DNA from: Longispora fulva
Lineage (GTDB): Bacteria; Actinomycetota; Actinomycetes; Mycobacteriales; Micromonosporaceae
NCBI RefSeq assembly: GCF_015751905.1
Contig: NZ_JADOUF010000001.1
Location: 7,192,001-7,256,000 of the forward strand
Length of the DNA stretch: 64,000 nt
Reading direction: 5' to 3'
Shown here in pieces: positions 17,673 through 24,218 of the stretch; within the stretch, counting starts at the first letter, position 1; each line of letters starts with the position of its first letter. Made by a program: the position numbers and the translations under genes. The notes beneath the pieces were generated by a model. That model was not told the DNA's origin, searched no databases, and worked only from the letters and a program-made list of their open reading frames with translations.

Positions 17673-17678
17673 TAGCGT
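17673..17678 (+). promoter_or_regulatory. leaderless -10 element TAGCGT
   Basis: TAGCGT precedes GTG at 17685 by 6 nt with no ribosome site between, marking a leaderless start for the NUDIX gene. Confidence 0.55.
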
Positions 17679-17684
17679 GGTGGG

Positions 17685-18188
17685 GTGAATCCAGAGCGTG
17701 CCGGCTGGCTGGAGCCGGCTGAGTGGTACGCGAGCCTGCCGAGTTTCCTGGCGTCGGCCACGGCGGTGATCACCGATCCGCAGAGCCGGGTGCTGCTGGT
17801 CAAGCCGAACTACCGTGAGCACTGGAATCTGCCGGGCGGAGTGTTGCAGGGCGATGAGCCGCCGAATCTGGCGTGTGCCCGGGAGGTCCGTGAGGAACTG
17901 GGTGTCGAGCCGGTGCTGGGTGCGTTGCTGGTCGTGGACTGGGTGGCGCCCACCGATATCCGCCGGGCCTGGTTCGGATTCGTCTTCGACGCCGGCACAG
18001 TCGTCTCGCCGGACGACATCGCGTTGCAGAACGACGAGCTGGACGGGTTCGAGTTCGTCGAACCCGCTGAGGCGTACTCCAGACTGACGAGAAACACCGC
18101 GGACCGGCTGCGCAGCGCGCTCGGCGCGAAGGCCACCGGGCGGACGGTCAACCTGGTGAACGGGACAGTGGTGTCCGCGTCGGCCTGA
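17685..18188 (+). CDS. NUDIX hydrolase
   Basis: A 167-residue pyrophosphohydrolase. The NUDIX box is complete: GGVLQGDEPPNLACAREVRE followed by ELG, with the two catalytic Glu residues in REVREELG. It is preceded by HWNLPGG as in MutT/ADP-ribose pyrophosphatase relatives. The substrate cannot be read from sequence. GTG at 17685 is fixed by the upstream -10 box. Its last 41 nt overlap the 3' end of the convergent regulator gene, an unusually long tail-to-tail overlap. Confidence 0.88.
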   Translation: MNPERAGWLEPAEWYASLPSFLASATAVITDPQSRVLLVKPNYREHWNLPGGVLQGDEPPNLACAREVREELGVEPVLGALLVVDWVAPTDIRRAWFGFVFDAGTVVSPDDIALQNDELDGFEFVEPAEAYSRLTRNTADRLRSALGAKATGRTVNLVNGTVVSASA

Positions 18189-19512
18189 TCAGCGCCAGCC
18201 AGTCGATGACCGCCGCGACCTTTGCGTACGGGGTCAGGGCCTTGGTGTATTCGGTGAACCGCTCGCCGAGCCGCCGCGACCGCAACTGCGCGGACATTCC
18301 GTGTGCTCGTGTGGCGGTGGCGCAGGACTCCTCGACCCGGCCGAGGCCAAGCAGTACCCGGGCATGCAGGATCAGGTGCAGTGCGCGGGCTCGGGAGCTG
18401 TCGGCGGGCAGGTCCAGGGCCTGCTCGGCATAGCTGTTCGCGGCGGTGTGGTCGCCGAGGTCGTGCAGGCTGTGCATGATCGCTCCGTGCCGGTGCGCCG
18501 GGCTGGCGGCACCCAGCCAGGCCGGGTTTACCTCGGGTCTGGCGCGCTCCAAGGCACGCTCCGCCATATGGAGCGCGGCCCGGCAGGCGTGTGGCTCGCG
18601 TGCAAGGGCGTGTCCTCGCGCTTCGGTGGTGTGCAGTTGAGCGATCAATGCGGCAGGTGCCCGGCCGTGGGCAGCGGTTGCTCCGGCACGGGCGAGTTGG
18701 GCTGCGGTCGCGCCGTCGCCGAGGTAGACGTGCTGGTTGGCCAGGTTGGACATGATATATGCGCCGAGTGCCAAGTTTCCGGCGTGATGCGCTAGACCGA
18801 GGGCTTGGATGGTGTAGCGCTGGCCGAGGCCGTGGTCTGCCGAGTCGAACACCATATAGCCGAGAATGTGGGTCAGGTCGGCCGCGGCGGCGAACAGCGC
18901 GCGGCCGGTTGCATCGTCGTAGCGGCCGTGCAGCATGGGTGCTACCTGCTGGTCGAGGTAGTCGGCCAGCCAGCTGCGGGCGTGACCACCGCCGAAGCGG
19001 CGGTCGAGTTCGGCGAATGTCTCCCTGTCAGCGGCCAGCCGTTCCAGGTCCGCCTGACCGATCCGAGAGCGTCGTGCCCCGCCCGTGATGGTGCCGGGCG
19101 GGGAGAAGACCCACCACCAACCGGCTTGTGCGCTCGCGGCCGTTGAGAAGGAGTAGGCGAGAAAGTCACGGCGCTGCACCGTTCGCCTCCACAGGGCGGT
19201 AGCGGTCTCTACCGTCTGGCTGGGGCTGGACGGCACGGTGAGGAAGTCCCCGTCAGCGAACAACGATCCGGCAGGCACCTGTCGATGCAGTCGGGTGGTG
19301 AGCACCCCAGCGATGATCTCCGGGATCGGCGGTGCCGGTACCGCACCGCGCAGCCATCGGTTCACAGAGCTGGAGTCGTACCGCAGTTCCAGCCCGTAGG
19401 TGCTGCGGCCGGTGAGGTTGATGTGCCGGGCGAGCGCGGCGTTGCTCAACCCGCTTTCGATGATGAGCCTTTCCAATTCGGTGTTGCTGATCTGTTTGGA
19501 CTCGACGGCCAC
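18148..19512 (-). CDS. HTH regulator with C-terminal TPR-like repeats
   Basis: A 454-residue regulator. The first 70 residues form an Xre-like helix-turn-helix (LIIESGLSNAALARHINL, then SSSVNRWLRG), and the remainder is helical with TPR-type periodicity (ALGLAHHAGNLALGAYIMSN, ALHMAERALERARP, AEQALDLPADSSRARAL). This is the standard actinobacterial single-component design in which the TPR half binds a peptide or other ligand. GTG at 19512 follows GAGGGGG by 5 nt. It is divergent from a 21-codon acidic peptide gene and the small-gene/toxin cluster, which makes it the likely local regulator; two 11-bp direct repeats in the shared intergenic region are candidate operators. Confidence 0.75.
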   Translation of the reverse strand: MAVESKQISNTELERLIIESGLSNAALARHINLTGRSTYGLELRYDSSSVNRWLRGAVPAPPIPEIIAGVLTTRLHRQVPAGSLFADGDFLTVPSSPSQTVETATALWRRTVQRRDFLAYSFSTAASAQAGWWWVFSPPGTITGGARRSRIGQADLERLAADRETFAELDRRFGGGHARSWLADYLDQQVAPMLHGRYDDATGRALFAAAADLTHILGYMVFDSADHGLGQRYTIQALGLAHHAGNLALGAYIMSNLANQHVYLGDGATAAQLARAGATAAHGRAPAALIAQLHTTEARGHALAREPHACRAALHMAERALERARPEVNPAWLGAASPAHRHGAIMHSLHDLGDHTAANSYAEQALDLPADSSRARALHLILHARVLLGLGRVEESCATATRAHGMSAQLRSRRLGERFTEYTKALTPYAKVAAVIDWLALIRPTRTPLSRSPG

Positions 19513-19584
19513 ACCGCACCCCCTCGGAACCGACCCGATCCGTAGCGGCTCCGGGACACCAGGCAGTGCAAACGGTACCGACCT

Positions 19585-19641
19585 TGTTGGCACCCGTCGA
19601 GAGGTGCACAACCCCGCACAAGGCCACGCATGTTGGCACCC
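19585..19641. repeat. 11-bp direct repeats TGTTGGCACCC
   Basis: TGTTGGCACCC occurs at 19585-19595 and again at 19631-19641 (46 bp start to start) in the gap between the HTH/TPR regulator and the divergent small-peptide gene. They are candidate regulator-binding sites; TTGGCA could also act as a -35 box. Confidence 0.5.
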
Positions 19642-19745
19642 TGCGGCGCTATGGCGTACACCTCCCGGAACCGTCAGCCCCCAGCTCAGACTGGCCCTGG
19701 CCGCGGAGCATTCGGTCCGCACAGGACTCCGGGAAGGAGTGAGCA

Positions 19746-19811
19746 ATGAGCGTCTACTTCGACGGCGAGAAGCCGGATGACAACGAGGACCAGGAGCAGG
19801 GCGAGGAGTAG
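19746..19811 (+). CDS. 21-residue acidic peptide
   Basis: A very small gene: M-S-V-Y-F-D-G-E-K-P-D-D then a run of Asn, Glu, Asp and Gln ending G-E-E, 21 residues with about ten acidic side chains. AAGGAG lies 7 nt upstream of ATG at 19746, a good ribosome site, which is the main reason to believe it. A 16-bp hairpin starts 11 nt after its stop codon. It could be a signalling peptide for the divergent TPR regulator, a RiPP-like precursor without visible maturation genes, or a leader peptide for attenuation. I recognise no family. Confidence 0.5.
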   Translation: MSVYFDGEKPDDNEDQEQGEE

Positions 19812-19821
19812 TCAGCAGGCA

Positions 19822-19862
19822 GGGAAGCCGGGACAGCTTCGTAGGGCTGTGCCCGGCTTCCC
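19822..19862 (+). terminator. long hairpin, terminator or attenuator
   Basis: GGGAAGCCGGG-ACAGC ... GCTGT-G-CCCGGCTTCCC pairs over 16 bp with one bulge and an 8-nt loop. It lies between the 21-residue peptide gene and the 95-residue gene, 24 nt before the latter's start, so readthrough would be needed to express the downstream genes from the same promoter. Confidence 0.7.
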
Positions 19863-19885
19863 CCAACCCCGAAGGGCTAGGACCC

Positions 19886-20173
19886 ATGTTCAAGGCAACC
19901 CCTGAGCAGCTCAAGGCGCTGGGCGAGAAGATCACCGGCTTTCTGTACAGCTACGGCCCGAACGAGGTTGACGCCGTGCTGTTCATGGACGCTGACGGGA
20001 AGTTCGGCCATTGCGAGGGGCCGGAGGCTGCGGCGGGCTGTGAGTGGCTGGTCAACCGGGCCGGTGTGGACCGGCTGATGGTCCTGCACAGCTATACCCT
20101 GTTGGACCTCAGTCGGGCTGACGGACTGGACGCGTTCGCGGAGCTGGTGGCCGAAAGCGTGTGGTTGCCGTGA
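19886..20173 (+). CDS. 95-residue protein of unknown function
   Basis: A small soluble alpha/beta protein with no signal or membrane segment. The N-terminal helix (TPEQLKALGEKITGFL) and the pattern DAVLFMDADGKFGHCEG ... DRLMVLHSYTLLDLSRADGLDAFAELV look like a compact roadblock- or immunity-like fold, but I cannot name the family. It follows the strong hairpin and its last codons overlap the start of the next small gene (GTGA), so at least those two are coupled. It may be an accessory of the downstream toxin gene; this is inferred only from position. Confidence 0.5.
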   Translation: MFKATPEQLKALGEKITGFLYSYGPNEVDAVLFMDADGKFGHCEGPEAAAGCEWLVNRAGVDRLMVLHSYTLLDLSRADGLDAFAELVAESVWLP

Positions 20174-20358
20174 GTGGCCCGACGCGAGAGCTTCCGATCA
20201 TCGACCGGCACCCGACGCGCCGTGTCTACCAGGCGTCCGTGAGTCGGCGCGATCGGATGGTCGCCGTGACGGAGGGCGCTTGCCTACCGGTCGTGGTGGT
20301 CTTCGGGTGCCTCTTGCTCGCGTACGGGATCGCTGCGGCGTTCCGCTTGCTGCCGTAG
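20170..20358 (+). CDS. 62-residue single-pass membrane protein
   Basis: A small protein with a basic N-terminal half (DRHPTRRVYQASVSRRDR) and one transmembrane helix near the C-terminus (LPVVVVFGCLLLAYGIAAAF). GTG at 20170 overlaps the preceding stop codon (GTGA), which favours it over the in-frame GTG at 20161. The function is unknown. Together with the next 36-residue membrane peptide it sits directly before an ESX-type toxin gene. Confidence 0.45.
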   Translation: MSGPTRELPIIDRHPTRRVYQASVSRRDRMVAVTEGACLPVVVVFGCLLLAYGIAAAFRLLP

Positions 20359-20360
20359 CC

Positions 20361-20471
20361 ATGGCCGACCACAGAGAACCCCGACACCCCGCACTGCTCG
20401 CCCTGGCGCTCCTCGGTGTGGTGCTGGCCGTCTGCACCCTCGTCGGCATCGCACGGGCCCTGTACGGGTGA
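20361..20471 (+). CDS. 36-residue single-pass membrane peptide
   Basis: ATG at 20361 begins a peptide with a short charged N-terminus (ADHREPRHP) and one helix (ALLALALLGVVLAVCTLVGI) ending RALYG. It starts 2 nt after the previous stop, which supports co-translation. The tiny size makes the call tentative; no family is recognised. Confidence 0.4.
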   Translation: MADHREPRHPALLALALLGVVLAVCTLVGIARALYG

Positions 20472-20537
20472 CCCCCGAAACCGTCTCACCCACCTACAGC
20501 GATCCGGATCGAACCCCGCACACCCCACGGAGGAAAC

Positions 20538-21404
20538 ATGGCCGAATTCGGTGACGTGTACCAGAAGATCGAGAACACGAAGGGAGAGGTCGAGCTGGTC
20601 GTCGACAGCGTGGGCACGATCGCGGAACTCCTCGAGGAGCTGGCCTTCTCCGTCGCCTCGCTGGGTTTTGACACCCGTGCTGCGGCGTGCCGTGCCGCCG
20701 CTGAGTTGGCCCGTGAGGGCATGTCGATGGCGGAGAACGTCACCGCGAAGCTGGAGGAGGTGCACTCCGGAACGGTCGTCGCGCAAGAGTCGGCTTGAGG
20801 AGCGGCGCCGGCCGCTGACGCGTCATCGGCGCGAGCGGGGCCGGTAGAGAGCAAGCCACCTCGGCGGGGACCCGAACCTGATCCACGACCAAGACCCGCG
20901 CCGACCGGACCCCAACCAAAGCCACCGCCTGAAGCTCCACCATCGTCGCCGAAGCGGGTTCCTCCCCCCGACGAGGAGAGACCCCGGCCTGTGTTGCGGG
21001 TCGGCCCTGAGATCAAGCAGGACATGCTGAGGGTGGCAGATCAGGATGTCGCAGCCGGAAGGCTGTTCGGACCCGACGGAAGAGACCTGACGGGGATGTT
21101 CGGGCCCGGCGACTACGGGCCGGCCCAGGGAGGCCACGGGCTCAAGGAGCCCTGGAAGGGCTTGGATTCCATGACCCGGCACGTGGAAGGTCATGCTGCG
21201 GCGTTGATGCGTCGTGATGGGATCTGAGATGCGACGTTGTACCAGAACATGAAGCCTTGCCAGAAACCGAACGGCTGTGAGCATAGGCTTCGGGATGTCC
21301 TCCCCAAGGGGGTGCGATTGACGATCTTCAAGATCTACAAGAACGGCGGCATCTGGCGTCAGGTGTACGAGGGCAACGGCAGTGGTCTGGAGGGCAGCGA
21401 GTGA
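20538..21404 (+). pseudogene. DddA-like (SCP1.201) deaminase toxin interrupted by two in-frame TGA codons
   Basis: One uninterrupted reading frame of 289 codons apart from TGA at 20796-20798 and TGA at 21225-21227. Part 1 (codons 1-86) is an all-helical ESX/LXG-like head with ATG at 20538 after GGAGG. Part 2 is a proline-rich linker (PRPRPAPTGPQPKPPP) and the start of the deaminase, ending HVEGHAAALMRRDGI; the His and Glu are zinc and catalytic residues. Part 3, after the second TGA, continues DATLYQNMKPC ... GC with both remaining zinc cysteines and LPKGVRLTIF. The head-linker-SCP1.201 order is a standard secreted toxin targeting DNA cytosines. The second stop splits the active site, so unless TGA is read through the toxin is dead. 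No frameshift is present. Confidence 0.8.
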
Positions 21405-21631
21405 AAGACGAGTACGGCTATCCCGTCCAGGGCGACCCGGAGAAGGTGCGGCTTCTTCAGGAGTACCTGGAGGAGGGAAAGGCGGGGGCGGAGGACTACG
21501 CGGCCAGTCTCGGCCTGGTCCCGCCGGAAGGGGCTGTGAACGTGCTCGGACTCGTCTTTGATCCAGACGACAACGAGCTGGGCCCGTACTGGAGTGACGA
21601 TCAGGACGAGTCCCCCGAGCGGGTGGGCTGA
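21401..21631 (+). CDS. candidate immunity protein for the deaminase toxin
   Basis: A 76-residue acidic soluble protein (many Asp/Glu, e.g. EYLEEGKAGAEDYAA and SDDQDESPE). GTG at 21401 overlaps the toxin stop codon (GTGA), the tight coupling expected of a toxin-immunity pair. Size, acidity and position fit a deaminase inhibitor of the DddI kind, but I do not recognise the sequence family. It appears intact while the toxin is broken. Confidence 0.55.
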   Translation: MKDEYGYPVQGDPEKVRLLQEYLEEGKAGAEDYAASLGLVPPEGAVNVLGLVFDPDDNELGPYWSDDQDESPERVG

Positions 21632-21668
21632 CCCAGCCTGATCCCTTCCGAACCACAAACTGCCAGGT

Positions 21669-21708
21669 CAAGAGCGCCATCATCCGGTACCCGGTGATGG
21701 CGCTCTTG
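21669..21708. terminator. perfect 14-bp hairpin between convergent genes
   Basis: CAAGAGCGCCATCA pairs perfectly with TGATGGCGCTCTTG around a TCCGGTACCCGG centre. It lies between the rightward immunity gene and the leftward ABC operon and can serve both. Sequence and core match the hairpin at 17591-17626. Confidence 0.8.
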
Positions 21709-21823
21709 ATCCGGCTCTTGATCTAAACGTCTTGGTCCGCTGAGGGCGGGGAGGCGAAGGCGCAGAGGTTCCGGCATACCGGTGTTGTATGCCGGGTTCT
21801 CTGCAACGCGCGCATCGTCGTCC

Positions 21824-22441
21824 TCAGCGGGCCCCCACCATCAGGAGTGCTCCGTCGTCGATGCGGGTCACCCGGTCGACCAGGTCCAGGGACCGCTCGT
21901 CGTGGGTGGCGATCAGCACCGCAGCGCCCTCCTCGTGCGCCTGCCGGCGGAGTAACTCCATCACGGCCCGGCCCCGGTCCCGGTCCAGCGCCGAGGTGGG
22001 CTCGTCGGCGAGCAGCACCGGGGCTCCGGTGAACAATGCCTGTGCGACGCAGGTGCGCTGTTTCTCCCCGCCGGACAGCTGCGCCGGGTGCCGGTTGGCG
22101 AGTTTGCCCAGGTCGACGGCCTCCAGGATCTCCGCGGCGCGGGCCTTGTCCGCAGCGGTGATCCGGGCGCCGGCCACCACCCGCCGGACGAGCAGGTTCT
22201 CGACGACGGTCAGGTAGGGGATCAGGGCCCCGCCCTGGAGCACGAACGCGGGCCGGCCGGTGGTCGACACCTCCCCGGAGGTGGGGGACAGTAGGCCGCC
22301 GGCGATCGCGAGCAGGGTCGTCTTGCCGGAGCCGGACGGCCCGAGGAGGGCCACCAGTTCCCCGCCGGAGACGGTCAGGTCGACGCCGTGCAGGACCTCG
22401 ACGTCGCCGTAGGCGTGCGTGATCGCGGTCAGGGTGAGCAT
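21824..22441 (-). CDS. ABC transporter ATP-binding protein (LolD/MacB type)
   Basis: A 205-residue ABC ATPase. Walker A is GPSGSGKTT (about residue 35), the Q-loop FVLQGGALIPYLTV, signature LSGGEKQR, Walker B VLLADEPTSALD and the H-loop ATHDE are present. Together with the neighbouring FtsX-like permease it belongs to the MacB/LolCDE type VII ABC superfamily, which couple ATP hydrolysis to periplasmic or envelope work or to efflux without conventional substrate channels. ATG at 22441 overlaps the permease stop codon. Transcription probably starts at the TetR-controlled promoter near 23550. Confidence 0.93.
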   Translation of the reverse strand: MLTLTAITHAYGDVEVLHGVDLTVSGGELVALLGPSGSGKTTLLAIAGGLLSPTSGEVSTTGRPAFVLQGGALIPYLTVVENLLVRRVVAGARITAADKARAAEILEAVDLGKLANRHPAQLSGGEKQRTCVAQALFTGAPVLLADEPTSALDRDRGRAVMELLRRQAHEEGAAVLIATHDERSLDLVDRVTRIDDGALLMVGAR

Positions 22442-23517
22442 CAGGCGCTCCTTCCGAGGCTGAGCAGCGGGTCGACGGTGAGCAGCCGGCGCATCGACAC
22501 CAGCGAGCCGGCGAGGGCGAGGACGGTGAGCAGTCCGGCGGCGGTCAGCGTGTCGCCGACCGTGAGCAGGAACACCCCGGCGGGAAGCAGGGCCGCGCTG
22601 CCGAACGCGAGCGCCCCGCTGACCGCGACGCCGGCGCCGAGGGTGGCGAGCACCTCCATCAGGTACGAGCCGAGCAACAGGCCCCTGCGCGCGCCCGTGG
22701 CCCGCAGCACCGCGAGGGACCCCTCCTTCTGCAGGGTGAGGATCCAGAAGACGGTGCCGATCAGGAGCGCGGCGCCCGCGTACAGGAAGGACCGGATCAG
22801 GCCGACGGTGCCGGTCTCGGCGACGTAGCTGGGTACCGACGTGATCGCCGTCTCCTTGTCGACGGCCTCGGTGCCGGGGACGGCCCCGACGTGGCCCTCG
22901 ACGAGGTACGCGCTGACCCGGTCGGGGGTGCGGCGGATCTGCTGCCAGGTGCTCAGCGGCACGTACGCCATCGGGGTGTGGGAGTAGGTGCCCAGGTCGG
23001 CGAACCCGGTGACGGTCAGCTCGACGCCGCCGGGCTGGACCCGGACGGTCTGGCCGAGTTTCAGGCCCTTGTCGGCCGCCGATCGGTCGAGGAGGAGGCC
23101 GGTGCCGTCCCAGCCGGGGGCGGCCTTCGAGGCCTGGTGGCCGCCGCCGCCGGGCGTCGACCCGGTCATCGGCCCGGTCGTCGGCCAGCCGAGGAGGCCG
23201 ACGGAGACGACGTCGTCGCCTGCCGCGAGGTTGGCCATCGAGAACCCGACCGGGGTCGCCGACCGGGCCCCGGCCGCCGTGAGCCGGCCCCCGAGGTCGG
23301 CGGGCAGGTCGCTGCGGTCGAGGGAGCGCTGGACGTTGTTGGCGAAGACGAGCTGGTCGGCGGGGAGGTGCCGGAGTCCGGACACCGAGGCCTCCCCGAG
23401 GCCGACGGCGAGGCCGGTCATGACGAACACGAGGTACGCGACGAGGGCGACCAGGGTGGCCAGCAGGCCGAACCGGACGCGGCTGTGTCGGATCTCGCGC
23501 CAGGCGAGGAACCACAT
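22441..23517 (-). CDS. FtsX-like ABC permease
   Basis: A 358-residue permease with one N-terminal transmembrane helix (about 15-38), a large extracytoplasmic domain (about 40-230) and three C-terminal helices (about 235-258, 285-310, 320-340) separated by the cytoplasmic segment TLQKEGSLAVLRATGA, the conserved FtsX coupling motif. This is half the size of double-module actinobacterial FtsX permeases, so it probably dimerises. ATG at 23517. It is first in a two-gene operon with the ATPase and divergent from a TetR gene, an arrangement typical of inducible efflux or envelope stress systems. Confidence 0.85.
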   Translation of the reverse strand: MWFLAWREIRHSRVRFGLLATLVALVAYLVFVMTGLAVGLGEASVSGLRHLPADQLVFANNVQRSLDRSDLPADLGGRLTAAGARSATPVGFSMANLAAGDDVVSVGLLGWPTTGPMTGSTPGGGGHQASKAAPGWDGTGLLLDRSAADKGLKLGQTVRVQPGGVELTVTGFADLGTYSHTPMAYVPLSTWQQIRRTPDRVSAYLVEGHVGAVPGTEAVDKETAITSVPSYVAETGTVGLIRSFLYAGAALLIGTVFWILTLQKEGSLAVLRATGARRGLLLGSYLMEVLATLGAGVAVSGALAFGSAALLPAGVFLLTVGDTLTAAGLLTVLALAGSLVSMRRLLTVDPLLSLGRSA

Positions 23518-23530
23518 GGGGACAACCTTT

Positions 23531-23545
23531 CCTACAAGTTGTCGG
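23531..23545. promoter_or_regulatory. candidate TetR operator
   Basis: CCTACAAGTTGTCGG is a 15-bp near-perfect palindrome (one mismatched pair around a central G). It overlaps the predicted transcription start of the ABC operon and sits between it and the divergent TetR gene. Confidence 0.6.
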
Positions 23546-23547
23546 CA

Positions 23548-23576
23548 AACATACCTACGCAGTGTCGGAAACGCAA
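23548..23576 (-). promoter_or_regulatory. promoter of the ABC operon
   Basis: On the minus strand TTGCGT (23576-23571), a 17-bp spacer and TATGTT (23553-23548) make a good housekeeping-type promoter whose start point would fall inside the palindrome at 23531-23545. Confidence 0.6.
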
Positions 23577-23583
23577 GGCCCGT

Positions 23584-23589
23584 TATGAT
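23584..23589 (+). promoter_or_regulatory. leaderless -10 element TATGAT
   Basis: TATGAT precedes ATG at 23596 by 6 nt with no ribosome site, indicating a leaderless tetR transcript that overlaps the divergent control region. Confidence 0.6.
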
Positions 23590-23595
23590 CCCCCT

Positions 23596-24168
23596 ATGCC
23601 CCGGATCACCGCACCCACCGTCGCCGAGCACCGATCCCGGCGGCTGGCGACGCTGCTGGAGACCGGCCGGGACCTGGTCACGGAGGGTGGCCCCGAGGCG
23701 CTGACCCTGGCGAACCTCGCCAAGCGGGTCGGCCTGAGCCGCCCGAGCCTGTACGAGTACTTCAAGTCCCGCGAGGACCTGGCCGCCGCGATCATCGAGG
23801 ACGAGCTGCCGCGCTGGACGGAGCTGGTCGCCGACTCGCTCGCCGGGGACGCCCCGCTCGGCGACAAGATCGAGTCGTACGTCCGGATGCAGCTGGAGCT
23901 GATGCGCGACGGTCGGCACGCCGCGGCTGTGGCGCTGTCCGCGCACGCGCTGCCCGACGACGCGCGGCAGCGGATCCGCGACGGACACCTGCGCCTGCTG
24001 GAGCCGCTGGTCGAGGTGCTCACCGGGGCCGGCGTGGCGGAGCCCCGGCTGCGGGCGATGCTCGTCCAGGCGATTGTGGAATCCGCCAACCGACTGCCGG
24101 TCGCCGATTCCGAGGCGCTCATCACGGTGACCGTCAGCCAGATTCTGCACGGAGTTTCCGGGAACTAG
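23596..24168 (+). CDS. TetR-family repressor
   Basis: A 190-residue regulator. The N-terminal DNA-binding domain shows the TetR pattern EALTLANLAKRVGLSRPSLY then EYFKSREDLAAAI, with the helix-turn-helix at about residues 35-55. The all-helical C-terminal part binds an unknown ligand. It is divergent from the ABC exporter operon with a palindrome between, so it most likely represses that operon and itself. A related half-site motif before the monooxygenase operon at 12486 suggests a second target. The start is set by the leaderless -10 box; longer in-frame extensions run into the operator region. Confidence 0.9.
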   Translation: MPRITAPTVAEHRSRRLATLLETGRDLVTEGGPEALTLANLAKRVGLSRPSLYEYFKSREDLAAAIIEDELPRWTELVADSLAGDAPLGDKIESYVRMQLELMRDGRHAAAVALSAHALPDDARQRIRDGHLRLLEPLVEVLTGAGVAEPRLRAMLVQAIVESANRLPVADSEALITVTVSQILHGVSGN

Positions 24169-24205
24169 CCCTCATAGATGGGCATATCGGTACCGTCACC
24201 CTTGG

Positions 24206-24211
24206 TAGCGT
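24206..24211 (+). promoter_or_regulatory. leaderless -10 element TAGCGT
   Basis: TAGCGT lies 7 nt before GTG at 24219, deciding between GTG 24210, GTG 24219 and ATG 24225 in favour of 24219. Confidence 0.55.
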
Positions 24212-24218
24212 GAACGGG

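Noticed and set aside
20538-21227. Reading the toxin as two separate genes (86-residue ESX protein and a downstream protein)
   Set aside because: The downstream part has no ribosome site or proper start and ends between the HVE and PC..C halves of the deaminase site; continuity of frame and domains favours one interrupted gene.
20796-21227. TGA decoded as selenocysteine
   Set aside because: Neither position corresponds to a catalytic cysteine in the family and I see no selenocysteine insertion hairpin directly after the codons. Untargeted readthrough remains possible.
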